DNA of 36,457 nt from UBA10364 sp049611965 (GCA_049611965.1 JBMZBC010000021.1:1-36457), one strand, 5' to 3'; numbered from the stretch's first letter, positions 1 to 6,344 are shown. A program made the numbers and translations. Notes: generated by a model not told the origin, from the letters alone.

Positions 1-300
1 CAAGAAGAAATATTCGGTCCAGTGGTGACTCTTACTCCATTTGATACAGAGGAAGAAGCATTGGCCATGGCTAATGGAACTGCCTACGGTCTAGCAGCAA
101 CGATATGGACTTCAGACCTAAAAACTGCCCACAGAATGGCTGCAGGATTGCATGCTGGGATCATATGGGTGAACTGCTGGTTGCTTCGAGATTTACGCAC
201 ACCGTTTGGTGGAGTCAAACAAAGCGGTGTGGGCCGAGAAGGAGGATTCGAAGCCTTGAGATTCTTTACCGAACCTAAGAACATTTGCATCAAACTATAA
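1..300 (+). CDS. Aldehyde dehydrogenase, C-terminal part (2-aminomuconate/2-hydroxymuconate semialdehyde dehydrogenase type)
   Basis: This is the last 99 codons of an NAD(P)-dependent aldehyde dehydrogenase whose N-terminus, including the catalytic cysteine, lies before the window. The fragment opens with the family's EEIFGPV motif, continues with the NGTAYGLAATIWT segment, and ends with the GVGREGG...FFTEPKNICIKL tail typical of 2-hydroxymuconate and 2-aminomuconate semialdehyde dehydrogenases. It would oxidise a ring-cleavage semialdehyde to the dicarboxylate. Its stop codon overlaps the start of the 4-oxalocrotonate decarboxylase gene by one base (TAATG), so the two are translationally coupled. 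That partner supports a meta-cleavage or kynurenine/3-hydroxyanthranilate degradation route. The exact substrate cannot be told from this fragment. Confidence 0.85.
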   Translation, partial: QEEIFGPVVTLTPFDTEEEALAMANGTAYGLAATIWTSDLKTAHRMAAGLHAGIIWVNCWLLRDLRTPFGGVKQSGVGREGGFEALRFFTEPKNICIKL

Positions 301-1064
301 TGACAAGCATTTCTGAAAAAGCAGCGATTTTACATCGCAGCGCGCGCACTCAAAAGCCTACTGCACAATTTTCAACTACAGAAGAGTACGATCTTGAATC
401 GGCCTATAAAGTGCAACATGAACTCATTAAACACCGCGTAGATGAAGGACATGAAATCGTGGGTGTAAAAATGGGCTTTACTTCCCGTGCGAAGATGGAG
501 CAAATGGGAGTAAGCGATATGATTATTGGCCAATTAACGGCGGACATGCAGCTCGACACTCATACACCGCTTAATACCTCAAACTGCTGCCACCCGCGTG
601 CTGAACCTGAGATTGCCTTTCGCCTGTGTAAAGACATTGAAGGCGTTCTTGATGCTCAAGAGGTTTTAGACTACGTAGACGGTGTTGCGTCGGCCATTGA
701 AGTGATCGATTCGAGGTACGAGAACTTTAAGTTTTCACTGGAAGATGTCGTTGCAGACAACTGCAGTTCGTGTGCCTTTGTGGTTGGATCCTGGTGCGAA
801 GTTCCGCTTGGACTAAACGGCTTGGATATGACCATGAGTTTCGACGGCAATGTGGCAGCCGAAGGCTCAAGCGACGCCATCCTTGACAATCCTTTCGAGG
901 CTCTTGCAGCCGCGACACGCTTAGCGCATCAATACGGCATCAGTTTAAAGAAAGGTATGATAGTTCTCGCCGGTGCGTCTACCGCTGCATCTTTTATCAA
1001 GGAGACAAAAGAAGTACGTCTAGAAGTTGACGGTTTGGGTAAAGCGGCTTTCGCAGCCTTATAA
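300..1064 (+). CDS. 4-oxalocrotonate decarboxylase / 2-keto-4-pentenoate hydratase family protein
   Basis: The 254-aa product belongs to the fumarylacetoacetate-hydrolase-like hydratase/decarboxylase group. It would decarboxylate 2-oxo-3-hexenedioate (4-oxalocrotonate) to 2-oxopent-4-enoate, a Mg-dependent cytoplasmic step after semialdehyde dehydrogenase and deaminase/tautomerase. The segment VGVKMGFTSRAKMEQMGV (about residues 54-71) followed by IIGQLTADM is the decarboxylase-type signature. Likely metal ligands are E102 and E104 in the HPRAEPEIAF stretch and E134. The length matches the family at about 260 aa. I chose ATG at 300 because it overlaps the upstream stop by one base; an in-frame TTG at 285 would add five residues. 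Decarboxylase is preferred over hydratase because of the QMGV motif, but the two families are close. Confidence 0.85.
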   Translation: MTSISEKAAILHRSARTQKPTAQFSTTEEYDLESAYKVQHELIKHRVDEGHEIVGVKMGFTSRAKMEQMGVSDMIIGQLTADMQLDTHTPLNTSNCCHPRAEPEIAFRLCKDIEGVLDAQEVLDYVDGVASAIEVIDSRYENFKFSLEDVVADNCSSCAFVVGSWCEVPLGLNGLDMTMSFDGNVAAEGSSDAILDNPFEALAAATRLAHQYGISLKKGMIVLAGASTAASFIKETKEVRLEVDGLGKAAFAAL

Positions 1065-1070
1065 ACAAAC

Positions 1071-1097
1071 GAGCCGCCCCGGGGTACGAAGCGGCTC
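1071..1097. terminator. GC-rich hairpin after the decarboxylase gene
   Basis: Seven-base arms GAGCCGC (1071-1077) and GCGGCTC (1091-1097) enclose a 13-base loop 7 bp after the decarboxylase stop codon. There is no U-run on the plus side, while the minus side reads into GTTTGTTTAT. It may therefore serve both converging transcripts, or act as a processing or stability hairpin. Confidence 0.5.
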
Positions 1098-1211
1098 GCT
1101 GAACAAAACCATGTCGCGTCAATGAAATTACTCGCTTACACTCAATTGATGACGCTATCAATGTAATGTCAAAACTTGTGCCAAAGTTTATAGAATGAGC
1201 GAGTTAAAATG

Positions 1212-1799
1212 TTAAAGTTTTACGCCAAGACTTACTAAAATCTGTGAACGATTGTAGCTTAATGGAATGTCGTTCCAGCTTCCTGTATGGTCAGCAAAGC
1301 TACCGTAATAGGTTACATCAAGGCTCAGTTTCCATACATCTACACCTAGACCTACGTTATATCCCGCAGTTGGCGAACTAAAAGTTTGACTAAAGGCATT
1401 ATCTGAGATAGTACCTTGGTAGTGAACACCACCTTCAGCCCGTGCAAATTTTAACAGTCTCAGACCAAGACCCGCATCCAATTGTAAGAATTCGTGATCG
1501 AATCTTTCATAGAAAATGTTGTTAGGTCCATCTGTACCTTCAAGGAAATGGGTGTTTTTCGCATAAAATAAACTTCCTGAAGCATACAACTGATCGCCGA
1601 GGTATTGATGACCAAACACACCAAGATGATAGCCGTTGTCTGAAGTCTGTCCTTCAAAGATTTCTTGTGCAGAGGTCGCAGCATCGCTCAGTCCGATGGT
1701 ATTTAAATTATAGTTCAACCCTGTACGAACACCCCATCTGCTCTGAGCAGTCATTGTTGATGTAGCTGCAATAGCTAAAACAAGTAAAAGCTTTTTCAT
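1212..1799 (-). CDS. Outer-membrane beta-barrel protein (PorT-like)
   Basis: The 195-aa product has a clear Sec signal peptide (MKKLLLVLAIAATSTMTAQ, cleaved near residue 19). It then shows alternating hydrophobic/polar beta strands rich in Gly, Tyr and Asn and ends in a strand finishing VSLGVKL, as expected for a small 8-strand outer-membrane barrel of the PorT/OmpW-like kind common in Bacteroidota. It has no catalytic motif. It is preceded, 34-50 bp before the ATG, by a near-consensus sigma-54 promoter on the same strand, so it probably responds to a sigma-54 activator rather than being housekeeping. It stands alone: the next minus-strand gene ends at 1852, upstream of this promoter. Substrate and partner are unknown. 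Confidence 0.75.
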   Translation of the reverse strand: MKKLLLVLAIAATSTMTAQSRWGVRTGLNYNLNTIGLSDAATSAQEIFEGQTSDNGYHLGVFGHQYLGDQLYASGSLFYAKNTHFLEGTDGPNNIFYERFDHEFLQLDAGLGLRLLKFARAEGGVHYQGTISDNAFSQTFSSPTAGYNVGLGVDVWKLSLDVTYYGSFADHTGSWNDIPLSYNRSQILVSLGVKL

Positions 1800-1832
1800 A
1801 AATGCGCTTCCAAAAATTAGTGGTTGGTCTTA

Positions 1833-1849
1833 TGCTACAATCGTGCCAA
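1833..1849 (-). promoter_or_regulatory. Sigma-54 (-24/-12) promoter for the outer-membrane barrel gene
   Basis: Read on the minus strand the site is TTGGCACGATTGTAGCA. Against YTGGCACGrNNNTTGCW it differs only at the second base of the -12 element (TAGC for TTGC). The invariant GG (1847-1846) and GC (1835-1834) are separated by exactly 10 bases. The predicted start near 1823 leaves a leader of about 24 nt before the ATG at 1799. A weaker primary-sigma pattern (TTG, 18 bp, TAATTTTTG at 1840-1811) overlaps it. Confidence 0.65.
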
Positions 1850-1851
1850 CG

Positions 1852-3138
1852 CTATTTTAAACTTGAATTTAATCGATAGATCACCTGTCGTTTGTCTTTC
1901 TCGCTCCTATGGCGTTCGATGATATCAAATCCAAGCGCTTTATTGGCAAATGCATTGATGGCCTTGATGGCTTCACTGCGCTTGCGTCGCTGAACCTCCC
2001 AACCTTCGTCTTCCAAATTCAAGATTCTATTGACTTCTTCAGTATCCAAATCACCTATTTTCAAAGCATTGAACAACAATAAATCCTGAGGCGTTAAAAA
2101 TTCAAGCCAATCGGACTTCTTACTCATGAGCTTCAAGTAACGAGCTCGAGCTAACCATACGAGCAGAAACAAAACTAAGCCGCAAATACCATAGGAGGCT
2201 GTCTTGTACCAAGCATAAGGAGTATACAACCTAGTAGTATTCCATATCTTCCAAGTACTTGGTGTATGTACAGTACGGAAAAAGCCTGCATTAGTCTTGT
2301 TCGACTTCCTTAATACGACCATCTCTCCATGCACTGGATACATGCAGTGAATACCCAATAAACCCGAACGTGACGATATCTCTTGATTTGAACTAAGATC
2401 CAATTCATGAATTTCATTTCGACGCCAATCTATGAGCCAATGCCCGTTTTCATTATGTGCTAAACCAGTACTATCGGAGATAATATTTAAATGAATAGCC
2501 GCCGCTTCAATTAGCCCATCATTTAGTCTCCCCTTAGCCTTCCAACTATCTTTCTTAAAGTCATATGCGTATAAAGTGCGGTAATGACTTACATATAATA
2601 CATCTTCTTGTGAATCATACCAACGCAAATGGCGTATTCTGCTTTTGCTGTCAACCTCGACTGGAAATGGTGCTTTTGAAGCATGAAACCACTCTCGCGC
2701 TACCTCATCAAAACGATTCAGCATATTGTTCTCCATCCAAAAACCATAGCCCCCGAAACTATATAGAACCCCGTCTCTAACAAACTGATAGGCGTCAAAA
2801 TTATATCCATGTTGGTAGGTACCGTCTAATCTAGTTATGGACGAGTCCTTGAAAGAAACTTCGAAGACCTGCCCAGAGCCCGAAAACGAAACCAAAAACC
2901 GTTTTCCTAGGTCATGCAGCGTTCCTTGTTCACCGGAATAAAGATCCTCGGCCGAATAATCCATAGTAAATTCACCGATATTTACATGAGAATCCTCCAA
3001 AAACACATCTAATTCCCCCGTCTCGAAGTTTAACCGGTATACAGATCTATCATCATCAGATAGCCAAGAAACATAAGCCCTATTTTCAGCTGATAATGAG
3101 GTGGTTATGATTAAAAAATAGAATATGATATTTCGCAT
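1852..3138 (-). CDS. Membrane-anchored propeller protein with cytoplasmic helical (HTH-like) C-terminal domain
   Basis: The predicted 428-aa protein starts with a signal peptide (MRNIIFYFLIITTSLSA). About 290 periplasmic residues follow with propeller/kelch-like repeats, for example GVLYSFGGYGFW and DVLYVSHYRTLYAYDF. A single transmembrane helix lies at roughly 315-332 (CGLVLFLLVWLARA), with a basic cytoplasmic edge. The last 85 residues are soluble, charged and helical, with blocks LTPQDLLLFNAL, EEVNRILNLED, EVQRRKRSEAIKAIN and SEKDKRQVIYRLN, which resemble a winged-helix fold. This layout fits a one-component sensor or regulator that reads the periplasm and acts inside. I do not recognise a named family. 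ATG at 3138 was chosen because a longer frame from 3198 would bury the signal peptide and because a TATATTTG box sits at 3150-3143. Confidence 0.65.
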   Translation of the reverse strand: MRNIIFYFLIITTSLSAENRAYVSWLSDDDRSVYRLNFETGELDVFLEDSHVNIGEFTMDYSAEDLYSGEQGTLHDLGKRFLVSFSGSGQVFEVSFKDSSITRLDGTYQHGYNFDAYQFVRDGVLYSFGGYGFWMENNMLNRFDEVAREWFHASKAPFPVEVDSKSRIRHLRWYDSQEDVLYVSHYRTLYAYDFKKDSWKAKGRLNDGLIEAAAIHLNIISDSTGLAHNENGHWLIDWRRNEIHELDLSSNQEISSRSGLLGIHCMYPVHGEMVVLRKSNKTNAGFFRTVHTPSTWKIWNTTRLYTPYAWYKTASYGICGLVLFLLVWLARARYLKLMSKKSDWLEFLTPQDLLLFNALKIGDLDTEEVNRILNLEDEGWEVQRRKRSEAIKAINAFANKALGFDIIERHRSEKDKRQVIYRLNSSLK

Positions 3139-3142
3139 AACG

Positions 3143-3150
3143 CAAATATA
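3143..3150 (-). promoter_or_regulatory. TAnnTTTG (-7) promoter box of the propeller gene
   Basis: The minus strand reads TATATTTG, a perfect match to the Bacteroidota -7 consensus TAnnTTTG. It ends only four bases before the ATG at 3138, so the transcript would be leaderless or nearly so. No convincing -33 TTTG is present at the usual distance. Confidence 0.4.
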
Positions 3151-3251
3151 GTAAATGTGTACTGAATATGTTTTTACATATTTACTTGTTGAAAACATAT
3201 TAGATTATGGACATTTACACAAACGATAAATCCGATCTACCTTAAGATCTT

Positions 3252-3285
3252 AAACCCAGCCTACTTACAGCTGGGTTTTTTTATT
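3252..3285 (+). terminator. Rho-independent terminator without an obvious gene
   Basis: Nine-base arms AAACCCAGC (3252-3260) and GCTGGGTTT (3270-3278) are followed by a T-run on the plus strand, a textbook intrinsic terminator. No plus-strand gene lies upstream; the neighbour is on the minus strand. It directly abuts a perfect palindrome TTAAGATCTTAA (3242-3253). It may insulate the P-II operon from antisense transcription or end a short RNA. Confidence 0.7.
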
Positions 3286-3417
3286 TCCCTTTTTTACGAG
3301 CACTCACACCGAAGATCGAAAGGACAATCACTTCAGCTTTTTCCCGCACTTCAACAAAATTTGACGGTTTTCTATCAAAATTTCATTCTCGGGACGCCAT
3401 ATGTATATATGTATACA

Positions 3418-3436
3418 ACCCCTTATCCCGAGGGGT
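3418..3436. promoter_or_regulatory. Inverted repeat 1 (ACCCCT-7-AGGGGT) upstream of the P-II gene
   Basis: Arms ACCCCT (3418-3423) and AGGGGT (3431-3436) are separated by seven bases. It is the first of three like-arranged repeats with centres about 54 bp apart, which is close to five helical turns. It looks like a dimeric regulator site. Confidence 0.55.
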
Positions 3437-3469
3437 ACTTTTGCCCTTTATTATTTTTTTTGACCCGAC

Positions 3470-3491
3470 ACCCCCTTAAAAAATAGGGGGT
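3470..3491. promoter_or_regulatory. Inverted repeat 2 (ACCCCCT-8-AGGGGGT) upstream of the P-II gene
   Basis: Seven-base perfect arms ACCCCCT (3470-3476) and AGGGGGT (3485-3491) flank an A-rich 8-bp spacer. Its centre (3480.5) is about 53.5 bp from repeat 1 and 54 bp from repeat 3. It is the longest GC arm of the array. Confidence 0.6.
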
Positions 3492-3524
3492 CACAAGTTC
3501 TAAATGATATTATTTAGGTACACT

Positions 3525-3544
3525 ACCCCTATTTTTTTAGGGGT
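3525..3544. promoter_or_regulatory. Inverted repeat 3 (ACCCCT-8-AGGGGT) upstream of the P-II gene
   Basis: Arms ACCCCT (3525-3530) and AGGGGT (3539-3544) flank a T-rich spacer; the pairing extends to TACCCCTA/TAGGGGTA. A further half-site ACCCCT lies at 3568-3573 inside a second small palindrome, TTTTAC-CCCT-GTAAAA (3564-3579). The repeat ends 44 bp before the P-II start codon. Confidence 0.6.
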
Positions 3545-3588
3545 ATTGTTGTGTTTAGTGTAATTTTACCCCTGTAAAACCATCTGAA

Positions 3589-3927
3589 ATGAAAAAAATC
3601 GACGCAATCATTAGAAAATCACTATTCGACGAGGTCAGAGATGCACTTCACGAGGTGAATGTCTACTTCTTCAGCTACTGGGATGTGACTGGAGTGGGAC
3701 ATGAAAAGAAATTAAAACAATACCGAGGGGTTCATTACAGCACCACAGACATTCAAAGACGCTACTTAAGCATCGTGGTGAATGACGATTTCGTGGAGCC
3801 TACAGTTAATGCCATTCTGAAGGCAGGTAAAACCGGAGAGATCGGCGACGGGAAAATCTTTGTAACCCCCGTGGAGGAAGCTTATAGAATTCGCACCGGT
3901 GAGAGCGGTGGTTTAACACTCAAATAA
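3589..3927 (+). CDS. glnK: Nitrogen regulatory protein P-II (GlnB/GlnK)
   Basis: The 112-aa product is a P-II signal transducer. It forms trimers that sense ATP/ADP and 2-oxoglutarate and gate the ammonium transporter. The fold starts with MKKIDAIIRKSLFDEVRDAL. The T-loop (about 36-55) contains QYRGVHY with Y50 at the place of the uridylylated Tyr51. The B-loop is TGEIGDGKIFV (82-92), and the C-loop arginines R100 and R102 are kept (RIRTGE). The residue before IGDGK is Glu84 where enterobacterial P-II has Lys85, and the T-loop is one residue shorter than in E. coli GlnB. It is first in the operon, 9 bp before amtB, which argues for a GlnK-type role. The long repeat-bearing leader suggests regulated expression. 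Confidence 0.93.
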   Translation: MKKIDAIIRKSLFDEVRDALHEVNVYFFSYWDVTGVGHEKKLKQYRGVHYSTTDIQRRYLSIVVNDDFVEPTVNAILKAGKTGEIGDGKIFVTPVEEAYRIRTGESGGLTLK

Positions 3928-3936
3928 TCAAAAGAT

Positions 3937-5187
3937 ATGGACACAACACTAACACTTACCGTAAATAACCTATGGATGATGATCTGTACCGCGTTGGTAT
4001 TTTTCATGCACCTGGGATTCAGCTTTCTTGAAATCGGACTTACTCGTCAGAAGAATACCATTAACATCCTTTTCAAGAACTTCTTTATTATCAGTATTGG
4101 GCTCGTTCTTTATGCATTTGTAGGTTTCAACCTAATGTATCCAGGCTCCTTCTGGAATGGACTTCTTCCGGATTACTTTGTTGCTTTATTCGGACTTGAA
4201 AGCCCTATGGGTGAAGCTGGTTTAGACCTCACCTACAATGAAGGCTATACTTATTGGACAGACTTCTTGTTCCAAGGAATGTTTGCTGCAACCGCTGCAA
4301 CTATTGTAAGTGGCGCCATAGCTGAACGTGCCAAACTCGGTTCTTTCTTCCTTTTCTCTATCCTATATGTGGGTATTGTATACCCTATTGTCGGCTCGTG
4401 GAAATGGGGCGGTGGATTCCTCGACGGATGGGGCTTCTATGACTTCGCAGGATCAACACTTGTACATAGTGTTGGTGGATGGGCAGCACTGCTCTACATC
4501 ATTAAGCTAGGACCAAGAATTGGTAAATTTGATAAAGACGGTAAAGCGCAAGCCATACCTGGCCATAACCTTCCTTTCGCAGCCGCGGGCGTACTAATCC
4601 TATGGTTGGGCTGGTTTGGTTTCAATGGAGGCTCTGTGTTAAGTGCAGACCCAGGTCTAACTTCTTTAGTACTAACAACCACTTCGTTAGCTGCAGCTGC
4701 AGGCGGCCTTTCAGCTGCAGGCTTTGTACACATCTTTTACAAAAACTTCGACCTAACGATGTTCATGAATGGTATCCTTGGCGGACTGGTAGGAATTACA
4801 GCCGGCGCAGATCAGATGAGCATTATGGAGGCGATTATCGTCGGTGGTGTTGGAGGTATCATAGTAGTTCTTGCTGTATCACTACTAGACAAATTGAAAA
4901 TAGATGATCCTGTAGGTGCTGTAGCGGTTCACTTGTTTACTGGTATGTGGGGTACTCTTGCTGTAGGCATATTCGGTGAGCTCGCCTCTTGGAACCAGTT
5001 CATGGTGCAATTAGCAGGTGTAGGCCTTGCAGGTCTTTTCTGTGTAGTCATGACAAGCGTATTCCTTGCTGTAATTGGCAAGGTTTGGGGTCTTCGTGTC
5101 GATAAAAAAGAAGAGCTCGAAGGTCTAGATCAAGCCGAACATGGCGGTATGGCTGCATACGCAGACTTCCGCATGAACCAACACTAA
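3937..5187 (+). CDS. amtB: Ammonium transporter (Amt family)
   Basis: The 416-aa inner-membrane protein has about 11 hydrophobic helices and no cleavable signal peptide. It conducts ammonium into the cytoplasm as a trimer. The pore twin histidines are H177 (LVHSVGGWAALLY) and H332 (AVHLFTGMWGTLA). The conserved Asp of the recruitment site is D169 (FYDFAG), and the periplasmic vestibule residues SWKWGGGFLDGWGFYDF are typical. It lies 9 bp behind the P-II gene, the classic glnK-amtB pair, and is followed by a hairpin and a porin gene, so ammonium could be handled from outer to inner membrane by one operon. Length matches the family (about 400-430 aa). Confidence 0.95.
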   Translation: MDTTLTLTVNNLWMMICTALVFFMHLGFSFLEIGLTRQKNTINILFKNFFIISIGLVLYAFVGFNLMYPGSFWNGLLPDYFVALFGLESPMGEAGLDLTYNEGYTYWTDFLFQGMFAATAATIVSGAIAERAKLGSFFLFSILYVGIVYPIVGSWKWGGGFLDGWGFYDFAGSTLVHSVGGWAALLYIIKLGPRIGKFDKDGKAQAIPGHNLPFAAAGVLILWLGWFGFNGGSVLSADPGLTSLVLTTTSLAAAAGGLSAAGFVHIFYKNFDLTMFMNGILGGLVGITAGADQMSIMEAIIVGGVGGIIVVLAVSLLDKLKIDDPVGAVAVHLFTGMWGTLAVGIFGELASWNQFMVQLAGVGLAGLFCVVMTSVFLAVIGKVWGLRVDKKEELEGLDQAEHGGMAAYADFRMNQH

Positions 5188-5207
5188 TAAACTATTTAAT
5201 AAAAAAC

Positions 5208-5235
5208 GACCCGAGGTGCTGCAACACCTCGGGTC
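5208..5235. terminator. Perfect 11-bp hairpin between amtB and the porin gene
   Basis: Arms GACCCGAGGTG (5208-5218) and CACCTCGGGTC (5225-5235) form a perfect stem with a six-base loop. On the plus strand no U-run follows, and the porin ATG is only 20 bp further. On the minus strand a T-run does follow (GTTTTTTATT). It may partly terminate, or stabilise and process, the amtB-porin transcript. Confidence 0.5.
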
Positions 5236-5255
5236 TACTAAAACAATTCTCGGGT

Positions 5256-6287
5256 ATGAAAATTATTTCTACAAAAGTCACAAAAATTTGGGTAATAGCA
5301 ATGTGCTTATTTACCGCTCACGCTTCTCACGCGCAAAGTAGTGAGGAGGAAAGTATCGAATTCTCAGGTTCTGTCGATACGTACTTTAGAACAAACCTCG
5401 GTGGCGATAAGTTCGACGCGCCAGCATCAAGTTTTGCGAATCTAAACGGCTTCGCCTTAGGGATGGTCAACATAAAAGCAGAGCAAAGCACCGCTCAAGG
5501 GGGTTTTGTTGCTGACCTGGTATTTGGTCCTCGCGGTACGGATGCCGTTTTTGCCTCACCTTATTACAGCGCCACAGGGAACATTGTAAATCAATTGTAT
5601 GCTTACTGGAACGCCAGTGAAAAATTGACCTTGACGCTAGGGAACTTCAATACATTCTTAGGATACGAAGTAATCTCACCGGTGGACAACTTTCACTATT
5701 CTACCTCCTACCTTTTCTCCTACGGACCTTTCTCACATACCGGGTTAAAAGCAGATTATTCCATCTCAGACGATCAAAGTATCATGTTCGCGGTCATGAA
5801 TCCGACAGATTTCACCGAAATGAATGACGTGGATCTTTACACCTACGGATTGCAATACGGTTTTGGCGGTACCTATTTGAATGTGCTTTACGGCAAACAA
5901 GCTGTGGATGCCAATGCCACATTCCAAGTAGACCTCACGGGAGGATATGATTTAAGCGACGCGATTAGTCTTGGTGTTAATGCTTCGTACAACGAAACCA
6001 TGGAAGCAGGTGGTTTTTATGGCGCAGCTTTGTATCCAGCGGTAACCGTAAAGGAAGGTGTTGACCTTGGAATGCGTGTAGAATACTTTAAAGAACTTGC
6101 TTCAGGAGGTGTCGCCTACGGTGCTGGTAATTCAGTTATAGATGCAACGCTAACAGCGAGTTATACGACAACAGACCTTAGACTTATCGCAGAACTAAGA
6201 TTGGACCAAAGCTCAAGCGCAGTATTTGATTCTATGACAGCCGACCAACTGTCTTCGTTTGTATTAGCAGCAGTGTACTCATTTTAA
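5256..6287 (+). CDS. Outer-membrane porin of the ammonium operon
   Basis: The 343-aa product has an N-terminal signal peptide (about residues 1-27, ending ASHAQ). It is then built of amphipathic strands rich in Gly, Tyr and Asn (for example SGSVDTYFRTNLGG, YEVISPVDNFHYSTSYLFSYGPFSHTG) and closes with a strand ending LAAVYSF. The terminal Phe is typical of outer-membrane barrels. It resembles the porins of about 340-400 aa that Bacteroidota often carry next to amt genes. The gene follows amtB by 68 bp on the same strand and is closed by a terminator, so it probably belongs to the nitrogen operon. A role in letting ammonium or small nitrogen compounds through the outer membrane is inferred from position, not from sequence. 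Confidence 0.75.
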   Translation: MKIISTKVTKIWVIAMCLFTAHASHAQSSEEESIEFSGSVDTYFRTNLGGDKFDAPASSFANLNGFALGMVNIKAEQSTAQGGFVADLVFGPRGTDAVFASPYYSATGNIVNQLYAYWNASEKLTLTLGNFNTFLGYEVISPVDNFHYSTSYLFSYGPFSHTGLKADYSISDDQSIMFAVMNPTDFTEMNDVDLYTYGLQYGFGGTYLNVLYGKQAVDANATFQVDLTGGYDLSDAISLGVNASYNETMEAGGFYGAALYPAVTVKEGVDLGMRVEYFKELASGGVAYGAGNSVIDATLTASYTTTDLRLIAELRLDQSSSAVFDSMTADQLSSFVLAAVYSF

Positions 6288-6313
6288 AATGCTCTGAAAC
6301 CAAACCTGTTTTG

Positions 6314-6344
6314 AAGCCCGGGCTCTTGGTCCGGGTTTTTTATT
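6314..6344 (+). terminator. Rho-independent terminator of the P-II/amtB/porin operon
   Basis: The stem CCCGG (6317-6321) / CCGGG (6331-6335), extended by AAG/TTT pairs, is followed by a run of six or more T residues. It lies about 30 bp after the porin stop and ends the plus-strand operon before the converging di-heme genes. Confidence 0.8.

Noticed and set aside
285..299. TTG start adding five residues to the decarboxylase
   Set aside because: The ATG at 300 overlaps the upstream stop codon in the common TAATG arrangement and fits the family length.
1167..1185. TTTGGCACAAGTTTTGACA on the minus strand as a sigma-54 promoter
   Set aside because: The -12 GC is replaced by GA, and it points away from any minus-strand gene start, antisense to the decarboxylase gene.
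3139..3198. N-terminal extension of the propeller protein starting at 3198
   Set aside because: It would bury the signal peptide, and a promoter-like TATATTTG box lies inside it.
3525..3544. Third inverted repeat as an intrinsic terminator
   Set aside because: The T-run is in the loop and not after the stem, and the element stands among similar repeats at regular spacing.
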